64,000 nt of DNA from Pokkaliibacter sp. MBI-7 (GCF_029846635.1 NZ_JARVTG010000001.1:3607501-3671500), one strand, 5' to 3'. Shown: positions 36,453 through 45,810, numbered from the stretch's first letter. Program-made: numbers and translations. Notes: generated from the letters alone by a model not told the origin.

Positions 36453-36743
36453 ATGCTTTTTCATGTGGAAATGACCGTCAATCTGCCGCCGGATATGGAT
36501 CCGGACAAAGCGGCAGCCATCAAGTTGAAGGAAAAGGAAATGGCTCAGCAGCTGCAGCGCGACGGCATCTGGCGTCACCTGTGGCGTGTGGTTGGGCAAT
36601 ATGCCAACGTGAGCGTTTTCGATGTCCGTGATGGCGCCCAGCTGCATGAGATTCTCAGCAGTCTGCCGCTGTTCCCGTATATGGACATCAAGGTGCAGGC
36701 GTTGTGCAGACACCCGTCTTCCATCCATGAGGATGACAGATAA
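36453..36743 (+). CDS. catC: muconolactone delta-isomerase
   Basis: This 96-residue protein begins MLFHVEMTVNLPPDMDP and contains LWRVVGQYANVSVFDV, the standard MIase sequence. It isomerises muconolactone to 3-oxoadipate enol-lactone as a decamer. I chose the start at 36453 because AGGAG precedes it. It lies between catB and catA. Confidence 0.94.
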   Translation: MLFHVEMTVNLPPDMDPDKAAAIKLKEKEMAQQLQRDGIWRHLWRVVGQYANVSVFDVRDGAQLHEILSSLPLFPYMDIKVQALCRHPSSIHEDDR

Positions 36744-36837
36744 CGCGCCTACCGATCTGCGGCAGGCTGCTAGCAAGCACATGGCCGAGCCAATGATTCC
36801 CACTGACAAAAACAATTAAGCAGATGAGGAAATACCC

Positions 36838-37770
36838 ATGACCGTCAGTATCGCCAAAGAATCCTTTGTCACCGCCTTTCTGGAACAAGTCAGTGGCTTT
36901 GACAATGACCAGGGAAATCCCCGTGCCAAGCAGGTGATCAACCGCCTGCTGACCGACCTGTGCTGCGCCATCGATGATCTGGACATCCGTCCGGAAGAGT
37001 TCTGGATGGCCGTCAACTATATCAACGAACTGGGCACCAACAAGGAAACCGCCTTGCTGGCGGCCGGTCTGGGTCTGGAGCACTACCTTGACCTGCGTCT
37101 GGACAAGGAAGACGAGCTGGCCGGTGAAACCGGTGGCACTCCCCGTACCATCGAAGGCCCGCTGTATGTGGCCGGTGCGCCGCTGAGCGATGGCGAAGCC
37201 CGTCTGGATGATGGCAGCGAAGAAGGTGAAGTGCTGTTTATGCAGGGACAGGTCAAGGATATGGACGGCCAGCCCATCGCCGGTGCCATCGTTGACGTCT
37301 GGCACGCCAATGGGCTGGGCAACTACTCCTACTTCGATAAGTCACAATCAGACTTCAACCTGCGTCGCCGTATCCGCACCGATGAGAATGGTGTTTACCG
37401 TTTCCGCAGCACCATCCCTGTCGGTTACGGCTGCCCACCACAGGGTTCCACTCAGGCACTGCTGAATCTGCTTGGCCGTCATGGTCAGCGTCCGGCGCAT
37501 ATCCACTTCTTTATCTCTGCCGATGGTTATCAGCACCTGACCACCCAGATCAATCTGGATGGCGACAAGTACCTGCACGATGACTTTGCCTACGCTACCC
37601 GTGATGAGCTGATCGCCCAGATCACTCACAACAGTGATCATGCTGCGGCCCGTGATCGTGGTGTGGATGCACCTTTTGCCGAGATCGACTTTGACTTCAC
37701 GCTGCGTGCTACCGAAGCGAAAGACAAAGAAGCACGTGGTGCCCGTCTGCGTGCGCTGGAAAGCGTGTGA
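36838..37770 (+). CDS. catA: catechol 1,2-dioxygenase
   Basis: This 310-residue intradiol dioxygenase cleaves catechol to cis,cis-muconate with Fe(III). The helical dimerisation domain is N-terminal. The iron ligands are visible as Tyr in NGLGNYSYFD, Tyr in PVGYGCPPQG and two His in RPAHIHFF. The length is typical. It is last in catBCA; no enol-lactone hydrolase or ketoadipate transferase gene follows. Confidence 0.95.
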   Translation: MTVSIAKESFVTAFLEQVSGFDNDQGNPRAKQVINRLLTDLCCAIDDLDIRPEEFWMAVNYINELGTNKETALLAAGLGLEHYLDLRLDKEDELAGETGGTPRTIEGPLYVAGAPLSDGEARLDDGSEEGEVLFMQGQVKDMDGQPIAGAIVDVWHANGLGNYSYFDKSQSDFNLRRRIRTDENGVYRFRSTIPVGYGCPPQGSTQALLNLLGRHGQRPAHIHFFISADGYQHLTTQINLDGDKYLHDDFAYATRDELIAQITHNSDHAAARDRGVDAPFAEIDFDFTLRATEAKDKEARGARLRALESV

Positions 37771-37827
37771 GGCGGAAAGCAACACCGTGAACTAGTTCCA
37801 CTTCGATAACTTTCACACCTGTGAATT

Positions 37828-37854
37828 GGCCGCTCTGCAAAGCGGCCTTTTTTG
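37828..37854 (+). terminator. terminator after catA
   Basis: A 7-bp stem GGCCGCT / AGCGGCC (37828-37834 and 37841-37847) with a 6-nt loop is followed by TTTTTTTG. Confidence 0.93.
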
Positions 37855-37900
37855 TTTGTGGCTTTTTACTGCGGCGAGAGAGGTAGTGGAGGAGGGCAGT

Positions 37901-38500
37901 TTAATCCTGCCCGTAGTTCATGATCGACAGCAGCCGGATAGGGACCTGCACCAGCTTTTCCGGGCCGTGGGGGACTTCGCCGTCGAAGGTCAGGCTGTCG
38001 CCGGCCTGCATGGGGTAAAGCTGATTGCCGTGACGGTAGATCAGTTCGCCCTGCAGCAGATGAATAAACTCGGTGCCAGGGTGAGAGAAGGTGGGAAATT
38101 CTTCGCTGGCGTCGTCCATCGACACCATATAGGCCTCAAAGTTTTTCTTCGGCCCGCGGGTGTGGTTGAGCAGGTGATAGGTATGGCCTTTCTCGGTGCC
38201 GCGGCGGACCACTTCCATGCCTTCGTCGGCTTTCACCAGCAATGCGCCACCACCCTGCTGATCATACTGGCTGAACAGTTTGGACATCGGCATGCCCAGC
38301 ACATCGCAGAGCCTGCTCAGGGTTTCCAGACTGGTGGAGACCTGGGCATTTTCAATCTTGCTCAACATGCCCTGACTGATTTTGGCGATACGTGCCACAT
38401 CGGTGATTTTCAGGTCCTGAGCCTGGCGTTGCCGTCGAATCTGCATCCCGATGTATTGTTCGAGTTTTAGCCGGGGTTCTTTTTCAACGTCGTCTTTCAT
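37901..38500 (-). CDS. XRE-family regulator with C-terminal cupin
   Basis: This 199-residue protein has an N-terminal XRE helix-turn-helix (ITDVARIAKISQGMLSKIE, about residues 32-50) and a C-terminal cupin_2 barrel (FSHPGTEFIHLLQGEL and MQAGDSLTFDGEVPHG). Proteins of this type control amine and methylated-amine genes. It is divergent from gmaS with a 302-nt spacer and is conserved in this place in many glnT/glx-type clusters. The cupin is probably the amine-sensing part. Confidence 0.88.
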   Translation of the reverse strand: MKDDVEKEPRLKLEQYIGMQIRRQRQAQDLKITDVARIAKISQGMLSKIENAQVSTSLETLSRLCDVLGMPMSKLFSQYDQQGGGALLVKADEGMEVVRRGTEKGHTYHLLNHTRGPKKNFEAYMVSMDDASEEFPTFSHPGTEFIHLLQGELIYRHGNQLYPMQAGDSLTFDGEVPHGPEKLVQVPIRLLSIMNYGQD

Positions 38501-38609
38501 TCGTCTGCACGCTTTTAGTTCACGGAATAAATAATTCGCACCAAGAATGTTCGTGTTGCTGCCGGGCGGGTGCGTCGGCCCTCTGCTGGCATTCCCACTA
38601 TGAAAACAT

Positions 38610-38634
38610 CTTTCCTATGAAGATAGAAGGAAAG
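38610..38634. promoter_or_regulatory. inverted repeat upstream of gmaS
   Basis: 7-bp perfect arms CTTTCCT and AGGAAAG flank an 11-nt spacer. The centre is about 110 bp upstream of the sigma-54 element, where an enhancer-binding protein could sit. No protein can be assigned. Confidence 0.45.
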
Positions 38635-38724
38635 CCCTGTTTATCCAGTCTTTTTCCTTTTGTTTTGCCACTTTGCGTCATTGTCACCGGGTATTCGCCG
38701 TGTCGCTCCGAGCGTTCCGCAGGT

Positions 38725-38740
38725 TGGCAAGCTGATTGCA
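38725..38740 (+). promoter_or_regulatory. sigma-54 promoter of gmaS
   Basis: TGGCAAGCTGATTGCA matches the -24/-12 consensus (TGGCA then TTGCA) with the GG and GC pairs at the required 10-nt distance. The start of transcription would be about 38752, some 50 nt before gmaS. Nitrogen genes often use this sigma factor. Confidence 0.8.
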
Positions 38741-38802
38741 TTTCCTTTGGAGAAAATAAAATTCCTGATTTGAATATTTCAACGTTCGAGGAGTGAATTG
38801 TC

Positions 38803-40137
38803 ATGCTGCCAGAGGAAACGCAACAGATTATCGACAAACACGGCATCAAGTATGTGCTGGCGCAGTTTGTTGATATCCATGGTGCAGCCAAGACCAAATC
38901 CGTACCGATCAACGGTCTGGAGGCGGTGGCCGAAACCGGTGCGGGTTTCGCCGGCTTTGCGGTGTGGGGGCTGGGTATGGAACCCCATGGCCCTGACTAT
39001 ATGGCACGTGGCGATCTGTCTTCGCTGACCCCAGTGCCCTGGCAGCCCGGCTATGGTCGTGTGCTGTGTATCGGTCACGTCAATGGCAAGCCCTGGCCCT
39101 ATGACCCGCGCTATGTATTGAAGCTGCAGGTGGAACGCCTGAAGCAGAAGGGCTGGACCCTGAATACCGGCCTTGAGCCTGAGTTCAGCCTGTTCAAACG
39201 TGACGACAGTGGCAAGCTGGGCCCGGTTGATGCCAGCGATACCCTCGATAAGCCCTGTTACGACTATAAAGGGCTGTCACGCTCCCGTACTTTCCTTGAG
39301 CGTCTGGTCGAATCCCTGCAGCAGGTGGATTTCGACGTTTATCAGATTGATCACGAAGACGCCAACGGCCAGTTCGAGATCAATTACACCTACAGCGATG
39401 CCATGACCTCGGCAGACCGCTTCACCTTCTTCCGTATGGCGGCCGGTGAGATCGCCAACGATATGGGCATGATCTGCTCCTTCATGCCCAAGCCGGACCC
39501 CAGGCGGGCGGGCAACGGTATGCACTTCCATCTGTCCATCGGCAGTGCCAGCAACAAGAACCTGTTCCAGGATGACAATGATCCGAGCGGTATGGGGCTG
39601 TCCAAACTGGCTTATCACTTCCTCGGCGGTCTGCTGGCCCACGGCCCGGCGCTGTGCGCCTTTGCTGCGCCGACGGTGAACTCCTACAAGCGTCTGGTGG
39701 TCGGGCGCTCCCTGTCGGGTGCCACCTGGGCGCCAGCCTTTGTCACCTATGGCGACAACAACCGTTCAGCGATGGTGCGCATTCCCTATGGCCGCATCGA
39801 GTTCCGTCTGCCTGATGCCGGCTGCAACCCCTATCTGGTATCGGCAGCCATCATTGCCGCTGGCCTCGACGGTATCGAGCGTGAGCTGGATCCGGGCAAG
39901 CCCTGCAACGAAAACCTGTATGCCCTGGGGCTGGATGAAATCGCCGCCCGAGGCATTGAAACCCTGCCGCAGTCACTGAAGGAGGCGGTGGACGCGCTGG
40001 AAGCTGATCCGCTGTTCCGCGACACCCTGGGCAAGGAGATTGTCGATGAGTTCGTCAAGCTCAAGCGCATGGAGTGGGTGGAATACAGCCGCCATGTTTC
40101 TGACTGGGAAATTAATCGTTACGCCGAGTTTTTCTGA
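38803..40137 (+). CDS. gmaS: gamma-glutamylmethylamide synthetase (GlnT/type III-like glutamine synthetase)
   Basis: This 444-residue glutamine-synthetase-like enzyme has the length known for GmaS. Glutamine-synthetase segments are GLEPEFSLF, DHEDANGQFEINYTYSDA, GNGMHFHLSIG and the ATP/phosphate region VTYGDNNRSAMVRIPYGRIEFRLPD (read as adjoining pieces). It joins methylamine to glutamate with ATP. Its neighbours mgsABC use the product, which makes GmaS more likely than plain GlnT. AGGAG lies upstream. Confidence 0.88.
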   Translation: MLPEETQQIIDKHGIKYVLAQFVDIHGAAKTKSVPINGLEAVAETGAGFAGFAVWGLGMEPHGPDYMARGDLSSLTPVPWQPGYGRVLCIGHVNGKPWPYDPRYVLKLQVERLKQKGWTLNTGLEPEFSLFKRDDSGKLGPVDASDTLDKPCYDYKGLSRSRTFLERLVESLQQVDFDVYQIDHEDANGQFEINYTYSDAMTSADRFTFFRMAAGEIANDMGMICSFMPKPDPRRAGNGMHFHLSIGSASNKNLFQDDNDPSGMGLSKLAYHFLGGLLAHGPALCAFAAPTVNSYKRLVVGRSLSGATWAPAFVTYGDNNRSAMVRIPYGRIEFRLPDAGCNPYLVSAAIIAAGLDGIERELDPGKPCNENLYALGLDEIAARGIETLPQSLKEAVDALEADPLFRDTLGKEIVDEFVKLKRMEWVEYSRHVSDWEINRYAEFF

Positions 40138-40235
40138 GAACGCAGACAGCCTTTGCCTGTCTGCCGAGCGGACTACCCGATAGCCAAAGTAAGCAGCCCT
40201 GTGCCTGCTGCTTCTGATTGCCGTGAGGACACACC

Positions 40236-41141
40236 ATGTGCGGAATTGTTGGCCTGTACCTGAAGAATCAGGCCCTTGAGCCCCAACTGGGCAAACTGTT
40301 CGAACCCATGCTGCTGGCCATGACTGACCGTGGCCCCGACAGCGCTGGCTTCGCCATTTATGGTGATGAAGTGCAGGACGGCTGGGTCAAGCTGACCCTG
40401 CAAAGCAGTGCGGAAGAATACGACTGGAAACAACTGATGGGCGCGCTGGAAGGCCGTCTGGGCTGCTCGCTGGACTGGTTCCGTAATGCCAGTGCCGCTG
40501 TGCTCAAGGTGCAGACGGAAGAAGCCAAAGTGCGTGAAGCGCTGGCTGAGCTGGCTGCCGATGTGCGCATCATGAGTGCCGGGCAGAGCATCGAAATTCT
40601 CAAGGGCATGGGCTTGCCTGCCGACATCGCCGAGCGCTTCTCGCTGGCCAAAATGCAAGGCAGTCACATCATCGGCCACACCCGCATGGCGACCGAAAGC
40701 GCGGTCACCATGGAAGGCAGCCATCCGTTCTCTACCGGTGCCGATCTGTGTCTGGTTCACAACGGCTCCCTCTCCAACCACAGCCGCCTGCGTCAGCTGC
40801 TTAAGCGTCAGGGCATCACCTTTGAAACCGAGAACGACACCGAAGTGGCCGCAGGGTATCTGACCTGGCGCCTGCGCGAGGGTGATTCACTGAAGGCGGC
40901 ACTGGATCATTCGCTGGAAGATCTGGACGGCTTCTTCACCTTCGCCATCGGCACCCGCAACGGCTTTGCCGTGATTCGAGATCCCATCGCCTGTAAACCG
41001 GCCATTCTGGCGGAAACGGATGACTACGTGGCGATGGCCTCCGAGTATCAGGCGCTGGCCAGCCTGCCCGGCATCGACAAGGCCAGGGTATGGGAGCCGG
41101 AGCCGGCAACGATGTATATCTGGGAACGCACAGCAGCCTGA
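40236..41141 (+). CDS. mgsA: N-methylglutamate synthase subunit A (class II glutamine amidotransferase)
   Basis: This 301-residue protein begins MCGIVGLYL, so Cys2 is the nucleophile of a class II (Ntn) amidotransferase. GHTRMATESAVTMEGSHPF and HNGSLSNHSRLR complete the glutaminase active site. It removes the amine from gamma-glutamylmethylamide and passes it to the synthase. It is 98 nt after gmaS and 12 nt before mgsB. Confidence 0.9.
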   Translation: MCGIVGLYLKNQALEPQLGKLFEPMLLAMTDRGPDSAGFAIYGDEVQDGWVKLTLQSSAEEYDWKQLMGALEGRLGCSLDWFRNASAAVLKVQTEEAKVREALAELAADVRIMSAGQSIEILKGMGLPADIAERFSLAKMQGSHIIGHTRMATESAVTMEGSHPFSTGADLCLVHNGSLSNHSRLRQLLKRQGITFETENDTEVAAGYLTWRLREGDSLKAALDHSLEDLDGFFTFAIGTRNGFAVIRDPIACKPAILAETDDYVAMASEYQALASLPGIDKARVWEPEPATMYIWERTAA

Positions 41142-41153
41142 GGAGACCACAGC

Positions 41154-41837
41154 ATGAACAAGTTTGATCTGGCCACCGACAGCGTGCGTGAGCTTAATCA
41201 GGCGCTGCACGATCAGGCCAAAGAGCTGACCGAGCGCGAATGGCATGTCAGCAACCCCGGCGGCAAGCACAATCTGGCGGTCGGCGTGAATGAAGCCCTG
41301 AGTATCGATATTGACGGCCATGCCGGGTACTACTGTGCCGGTATGAACCAGAAAGCCACCGTCACCGTGCATGGTAATGTCGGTGTCGGCGTGGCAGAAA
41401 ACATGATGTCCGGTGTGGTACGGGTGAAAGGCAGCGCCTCGCAGGCCGCCGGTGCCACCGCTCACGGCGGCCTGCTGGTGATCGAAGGCGATGCCGGTGC
41501 ACGCTGCGGTATTTCCATGAAGGGCGTGGACATCGTCGTCGGTGGCAGCATCGGCCACATGAGCTGCTTTATGGCGCAGGCCGGGCGGCTGGTGGTGTGC
41601 GGTGATGCCGGTGATGCGCTGGGCGACTCGCTGTATGAAACCCGCATCTACGTCAAAGGCACAGTCAAGTCACTGGGCTCGGACTGCATCGAGAAAGAGA
41701 TGCGTGCCGAACATCTGGATGAGCTGAAAGAGCTGCTCCATCGTGCCGGTTTCAATGAAGATCCGGCCAGCTTCAAGCGCTACGGTTCATCCCGTCAGCT
41801 GTACAACTTCAAAGTCGATAACGCTTCGGCGTACTAA
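41154..41837 (+). CDS. mgsB: N-methylglutamate synthase subunit B (GXGXG protein)
   Basis: This 227-residue protein matches the GXGXG beta-helix at the end of glutamate synthase large subunits. The repeats are visible as GNVGVGVAENMMSG, VKGSASQAAGATAHGG and VGGSIGHMSCFM. Its role is structural, linking the amidotransferase and FMN parts. The ribosome-binding site is GAGGAG. The order mgsA-mgsB-mgsC is the standard one. Confidence 0.9.
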   Translation: MNKFDLATDSVRELNQALHDQAKELTEREWHVSNPGGKHNLAVGVNEALSIDIDGHAGYYCAGMNQKATVTVHGNVGVGVAENMMSGVVRVKGSASQAAGATAHGGLLVIEGDAGARCGISMKGVDIVVGGSIGHMSCFMAQAGRLVVCGDAGDALGDSLYETRIYVKGTVKSLGSDCIEKEMRAEHLDELKELLHRAGFNEDPASFKRYGSSRQLYNFKVDNASAY

Positions 41838-41853
41838 GGTGTAGGAGCCCATC

Positions 41854-43176
41854 ATGTCTGATAAGCCAACTCCCGTGCTGCGCGAGTCCGCCACCTTTGA
41901 TCGCCTGACCATTCAGGAAATTCAGCGCGCGGCAGAGACCGGTATCTACGATATTCGTGGCGGTGGCACCAAGCGTAAGCTGCCGCATTTTGATGATCTG
42001 TTGCTGTTGGGCGCGTCCATGTCACGCTACCCGCTGGAAGGTTACCGTGAAAAATGCGGTACCGATGTGGTGCTCGGCACCCGCTTTGCCAGGAAACCGA
42101 TTCATCTGAAGATCCCCGTGACCATCGCCGGTATGAGCTTTGGTGCGCTGTCCGCTCAGGCCAAGGAAGCACTGGGGCGCGGCGCCTCCATTGCCGGGAC
42201 CAGTACCACGACAGGTGACGGCGGTATGACCCCGGAAGAGCGCGGCCAGTCGCAGCATCTGGTGTACCAGTATCTGCCTTCACGCTACGGCATGAACCCC
42301 GATGACCTGCGCAAGGCCGATGCGATTGAGATCGTACTGGGGCAGGGCGCCAAACCCGGTGGTGGCGGTATGCTGCTGGGTATGAAAGTCACCGAGCGTG
42401 TTGCGGGTATGCGCACCCTGCCGATTGGGGTGGATCAGCGCAGCGCCTGCCGCCATCCTGACTGGACCGGCCCGGACGATCTGGCTATCAAGATTGCCGA
42501 GATTCGCGAAATTACTGACTGGGAAAAGCCTATTTACGTCAAGATCGGTGCCAGTCGCCCGTATTACGACGTCAAGCTGGCGATCAAGGCCGGTGCCGAT
42601 GTCATCGTGCTGGACGGGATGCAGGGCGGTACTGCCGCCACTCAGGAAGTGTTTATCGAACATGTGGGTATCCCCATTCTCGCGGCCATTCCGCCTGCGG
42701 TGCAGGCACTGCAGGAAATGGACATGCACCGCAAGGTGCAGCTGATCGTGTCCGGGGGGATTCGTACCGGTGCCGATGTGGCCAAGGCCATGGCGATGGG
42801 TGCGGATGCGGTAGCCATTGGCACCGCCGCCCTGATTGCTCTGGGTGACAACCACCCACGGCTGGATGAAGAGCTGAAGAAGATTGGTTCTGCTGCGGGG
42901 TACTACGATGACTGGCAGAACGGTCAGGACCCGGCGGGGATCACCACCCAGAACCCTGAGCTGTCCAGGCGCCTTGATCCGGTAGAAGCCGGTCGCCGTC
43001 TGGCCAACTACCTGCGGGTGCTGGTGCTGGAAGCGCAAACCATGGCCCGTGCCTGTGGCAAGTCTCACCTGCATAACCTCGATCCTGAGGATCTGGTGGC
43101 GCTGACCGTGGAAGCTGCTGCCATGGCCCGAGTGCCGCTGGCGGGGACCAACTGGGTACCGGGTCAGGGATTCTGA
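41854..43176 (+). CDS. mgsC: N-methylglutamate synthase subunit C (FMN glutamate synthase-like)
   Basis: This 440-residue FMN-binding barrel resembles the synthase domain of GltB: IAGMSFGALSAQAKEALG, GTSTTTGDGGMTPEERG, DVIVLDGMQGGTAATQEVF and SGGIRTGADVAKAMAMGADAV. It completes the N-methylglutamate synthase that turns 2-oxoglutarate plus the released methylamine into N-methylglutamate. It starts 16 nt after mgsB. Confidence 0.92.
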   Translation: MSDKPTPVLRESATFDRLTIQEIQRAAETGIYDIRGGGTKRKLPHFDDLLLLGASMSRYPLEGYREKCGTDVVLGTRFARKPIHLKIPVTIAGMSFGALSAQAKEALGRGASIAGTSTTTGDGGMTPEERGQSQHLVYQYLPSRYGMNPDDLRKADAIEIVLGQGAKPGGGGMLLGMKVTERVAGMRTLPIGVDQRSACRHPDWTGPDDLAIKIAEIREITDWEKPIYVKIGASRPYYDVKLAIKAGADVIVLDGMQGGTAATQEVFIEHVGIPILAAIPPAVQALQEMDMHRKVQLIVSGGIRTGADVAKAMAMGADAVAIGTAALIALGDNHPRLDEELKKIGSAAGYYDDWQNGQDPAGITTQNPELSRRLDPVEAGRRLANYLRVLVLEAQTMARACGKSHLHNLDPEDLVALTVEAAAMARVPLAGTNWVPGQGF

Positions 43177-43194
43177 AGAAAGCTATCTTATAAT

Positions 43195-43220
43195 AGGCCA
43201 CCTCAAATTAGGGGTGGCTA
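43195..43220 (+). terminator. hairpin after mgsC
   Basis: A 6-bp stem GCCACC / GGTGGC (43197-43202 and 43213-43218) has a 10-nt loop. It stands exactly where GC-rich sequence ends and AT-rich sequence begins. It may end mgs transcription, but no T tract follows. Confidence 0.4.
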
Positions 43221-43240
43221 CAACTAAAATGAGCACCGCA

Positions 43241-45760
43241 CTATAGTTCTGTCAATAGATCGGTAAATGGTCGATCAGTTTTGTCTTTGCTGGATCTTTC
43301 ATTTAAGAGGTTTGAGAATTTATCTAGACATATTCTATAAACTTCTGCTCTTTTTTCGCCTCTCCGTTTTTCTGATTTTTCTTCATCTAGGCAACGTTTT
43401 GCTGCTTTGTACATCACGGTTCTCAAATCACCCTGTTTTATTAAGTTGTAAATGTAGTCAAATGCAGTTAGCCAACTAATGTCGCTGTCTTGCTCTAGGG
43501 TTTTCCATATCAAATCATGCAGACTGTTGAGTTCTGCAATTCTTATTTCTTTATCTACACCTGATAGATTTTCTAGAGTTTTAGTCAGGTGATTATTTGC
43601 ATCATTTAGGTCTCTTATTGCTGAATGTGTGTCTCGTAATTTAGAGCGTAAAATATAGCCTTTGGCAATTCTCTCATTCCAACGGTTCTTGTTTGAGTCT
43701 GTAAGTGCAAGTGCTTTTTCTGATACTTCAATAATGCCATTGGCTGAATTTGAGTCTTCTTCCGCTTTGAACCAAAGTTCATAGGCTATTTCCTTCTCTT
43801 GTCCTTGAGATATAGCGCGTCTAAGTAGTTCTTCTGCCTCTCCTTTATTTGGCTTTTCAAAGGAAAGTAAGCACCTAGCTTTCATCAATAATAAGTCAGG
43901 GTTATCCTTTAAGTGCTTAAGCTCTGCATCAACTGTTTCTAATGCTTTTTGATAAAGACCTTCTTTTATTAACGCCATTGCTTGGTTTATCGCTATTCCA
44001 ATTTTTCTCCGGTTTCCTGATTTCTTTTCTACAGGTTTCTCTCTCATTGACTTCGCCGTAGTAAGTAGCTTCTTGTGATCGAAGGCGAGATCGCTAGTCA
44101 TTGATCCAATTATCAATGAGGTTGTATTTGAAAGAGAGAAACGCTCTTCCTCATCAATTATTTTAGGTTCATTTACTAGGAATAAAGATTGTAGCTCTTC
44201 TATATGATCAAAAAGTTTTGTTTTCTCTACTCCTGCCGCTTGTTTTATCTCAGTAAAAGAACAGTTCCTTAGGTAGTATATGGCTAAGAGAACTCTCTTT
44301 GCCTCTGTAGATAGACTTTGAATTTCTCTTTTGAGTGCGGCTGCCCTAGCATCCTCACCAGCCTGACCTCTCCAATCTTTTATTGCGATACTGAGTTCTA
44401 CACCCTGTTTATATATTCGCAATATAGAAGCAGATAATAATGGAGATCCGTCCGATGCTTCATGAAGTTTTTCTATTTCTTTTGTTCGAAGTTTAGGTAA
44501 ATTATATTTATGAATAAGGGATGATATATATTCATTGAACTCACTGATTGTCAGTCCTGGTACATCAAGGCAGAGGTCTGCAGAATAAGCGAGCTTTTTA
44601 CGGGTTGTTATTAGAAAACGAACATTCATGCTGCCGAGCTGTCTGCAAGAGTCAACCACTTTTCGCTGTTCTTCCTCTTCTAAAGAGTCAATATCATCTA
44701 CGACTATTAGTGAAGGGAACAATGGTAAGGCTTCGCGTAAATCTCTTTTTATTTTTCGATCTGATATGTCGTTGTAGTTTTCTACAAGTAATGCAAAATT
44801 ATCAGCTAAACAAATTAAAAATGATAGAGAGTCAGTAAAATCTGAATCTTGCAAATTGTAGTATTGATTAGAAAATCCTGAAAATTGTCTTTGCTTTATT
44901 GATAGCCAAATTATTCGTTCATAACTTTGTGGTGGAGATTTTATGAATGATCTGCAGAACTCATAGGCAATTGATGTTTTACCTTTTCCACCATCGCCTG
45001 AAAGTATTTTTGTATACTCGAACTCATCGGACAACCATTTCCAGAGTTCGGATAACATTTTGTCACGGCCTATGAAGTTTGAACAAATTAGATTTTTGTC
45101 AGGTAGATTGTGATTGATGTACTGTTCGTTTTTTGATGGAGATGAAGTATCTAATCCAAAATTTGGATTGAACTCTCTGGGTGAAAAAAGTGTTTGCCAT
45201 TCTTGAGGCGTTGATGCTTTGTGACATTCATCCAAATATCTAAAGTATGTATCATCTTTGTTGAATAAAATTTTCCCATTGCTTTTTTCTGGACCATTCT
45301 TGATAAAGGCTAATGGTGTGCTTGAATACTGTCGCTTGGGAATGTGAAGTAGACCAAATTTTTTCTGCTGATTTTCGATTTCGAATGTTACCTCTTTGAA
45401 TGTTACGTCAATGTATGATCCTGTGTAGCTTTTTATTTTATCTCTAAGCTGCGCTGGATTGAATTCCCCAAAATCAATGTCGCAGTGTATAAATTCTTTG
45501 TCTTTTACTTTTTCAGTAACACCATAAATTAAGTATCCGCCACATGTATTGTGAAAGCTAACTACTTGTAAAATGGTTTTTGATATGGAAATGTTGTCAC
45601 TATTTAGTTGGGCTTTGTAGTCCCAAAGCCATCCTTCCTTTGGAAAAAAATTAGTGCTGCTAATAAGAAGTGTTTTTATTACCTCTGGGCCGACGCTGGC
45701 CTTTTTTAGAAGATCATGGATGTTGCTACTTACTGATGTTATTTCAATGTCGGTAGTCAT
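43241..45760 (-). CDS. AlbA_2-STAND NTPase with helical repeats, candidate antiviral protein
   Basis: This 839-residue protein is encoded by strongly AT-rich DNA unlike its neighbours. Residues 30-180 resemble the Schlafen AlbA_2 domain (E42, D47 and K49 in PKEGWLWDYKAQLN, and SFHNTCGGYLIYGVTE). Residues 225-450 are a STAND/NB-ARC ATPase with Walker A GDGGKGKT (255-262), Walker B LIVVDDID (351-358), FLITTRKKL (sensor) and SDGSPLLSASI. A winged-helix-like part and about 250 helical residues follow. STAND proteins with nuclease-like ends often defend against phage. Function is inferred, not shown. Confidence 0.85.
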   Translation of the reverse strand: MTTDIEITSVSSNIHDLLKKASVGPEVIKTLLISSTNFFPKEGWLWDYKAQLNSDNISISKTILQVVSFHNTCGGYLIYGVTEKVKDKEFIHCDIDFGEFNPAQLRDKIKSYTGSYIDVTFKEVTFEIENQQKKFGLLHIPKRQYSSTPLAFIKNGPEKSNGKILFNKDDTYFRYLDECHKASTPQEWQTLFSPREFNPNFGLDTSSPSKNEQYINHNLPDKNLICSNFIGRDKMLSELWKWLSDEFEYTKILSGDGGKGKTSIAYEFCRSFIKSPPQSYERIIWLSIKQRQFSGFSNQYYNLQDSDFTDSLSFLICLADNFALLVENYNDISDRKIKRDLREALPLFPSLIVVDDIDSLEEEEQRKVVDSCRQLGSMNVRFLITTRKKLAYSADLCLDVPGLTISEFNEYISSLIHKYNLPKLRTKEIEKLHEASDGSPLLSASILRIYKQGVELSIAIKDWRGQAGEDARAAALKREIQSLSTEAKRVLLAIYYLRNCSFTEIKQAAGVEKTKLFDHIEELQSLFLVNEPKIIDEEERFSLSNTTSLIIGSMTSDLAFDHKKLLTTAKSMREKPVEKKSGNRRKIGIAINQAMALIKEGLYQKALETVDAELKHLKDNPDLLLMKARCLLSFEKPNKGEAEELLRRAISQGQEKEIAYELWFKAEEDSNSANGIIEVSEKALALTDSNKNRWNERIAKGYILRSKLRDTHSAIRDLNDANNHLTKTLENLSGVDKEIRIAELNSLHDLIWKTLEQDSDISWLTAFDYIYNLIKQGDLRTVMYKAAKRCLDEEKSEKRRGEKRAEVYRICLDKFSNLLNERSSKDKTDRPFTDLLTEL

Positions 45761-45810
45761 TCTTATTTCCCATTTTTAGTTTAAAAACTTATTTGTTTCT
45801 CTTTTGGTTT

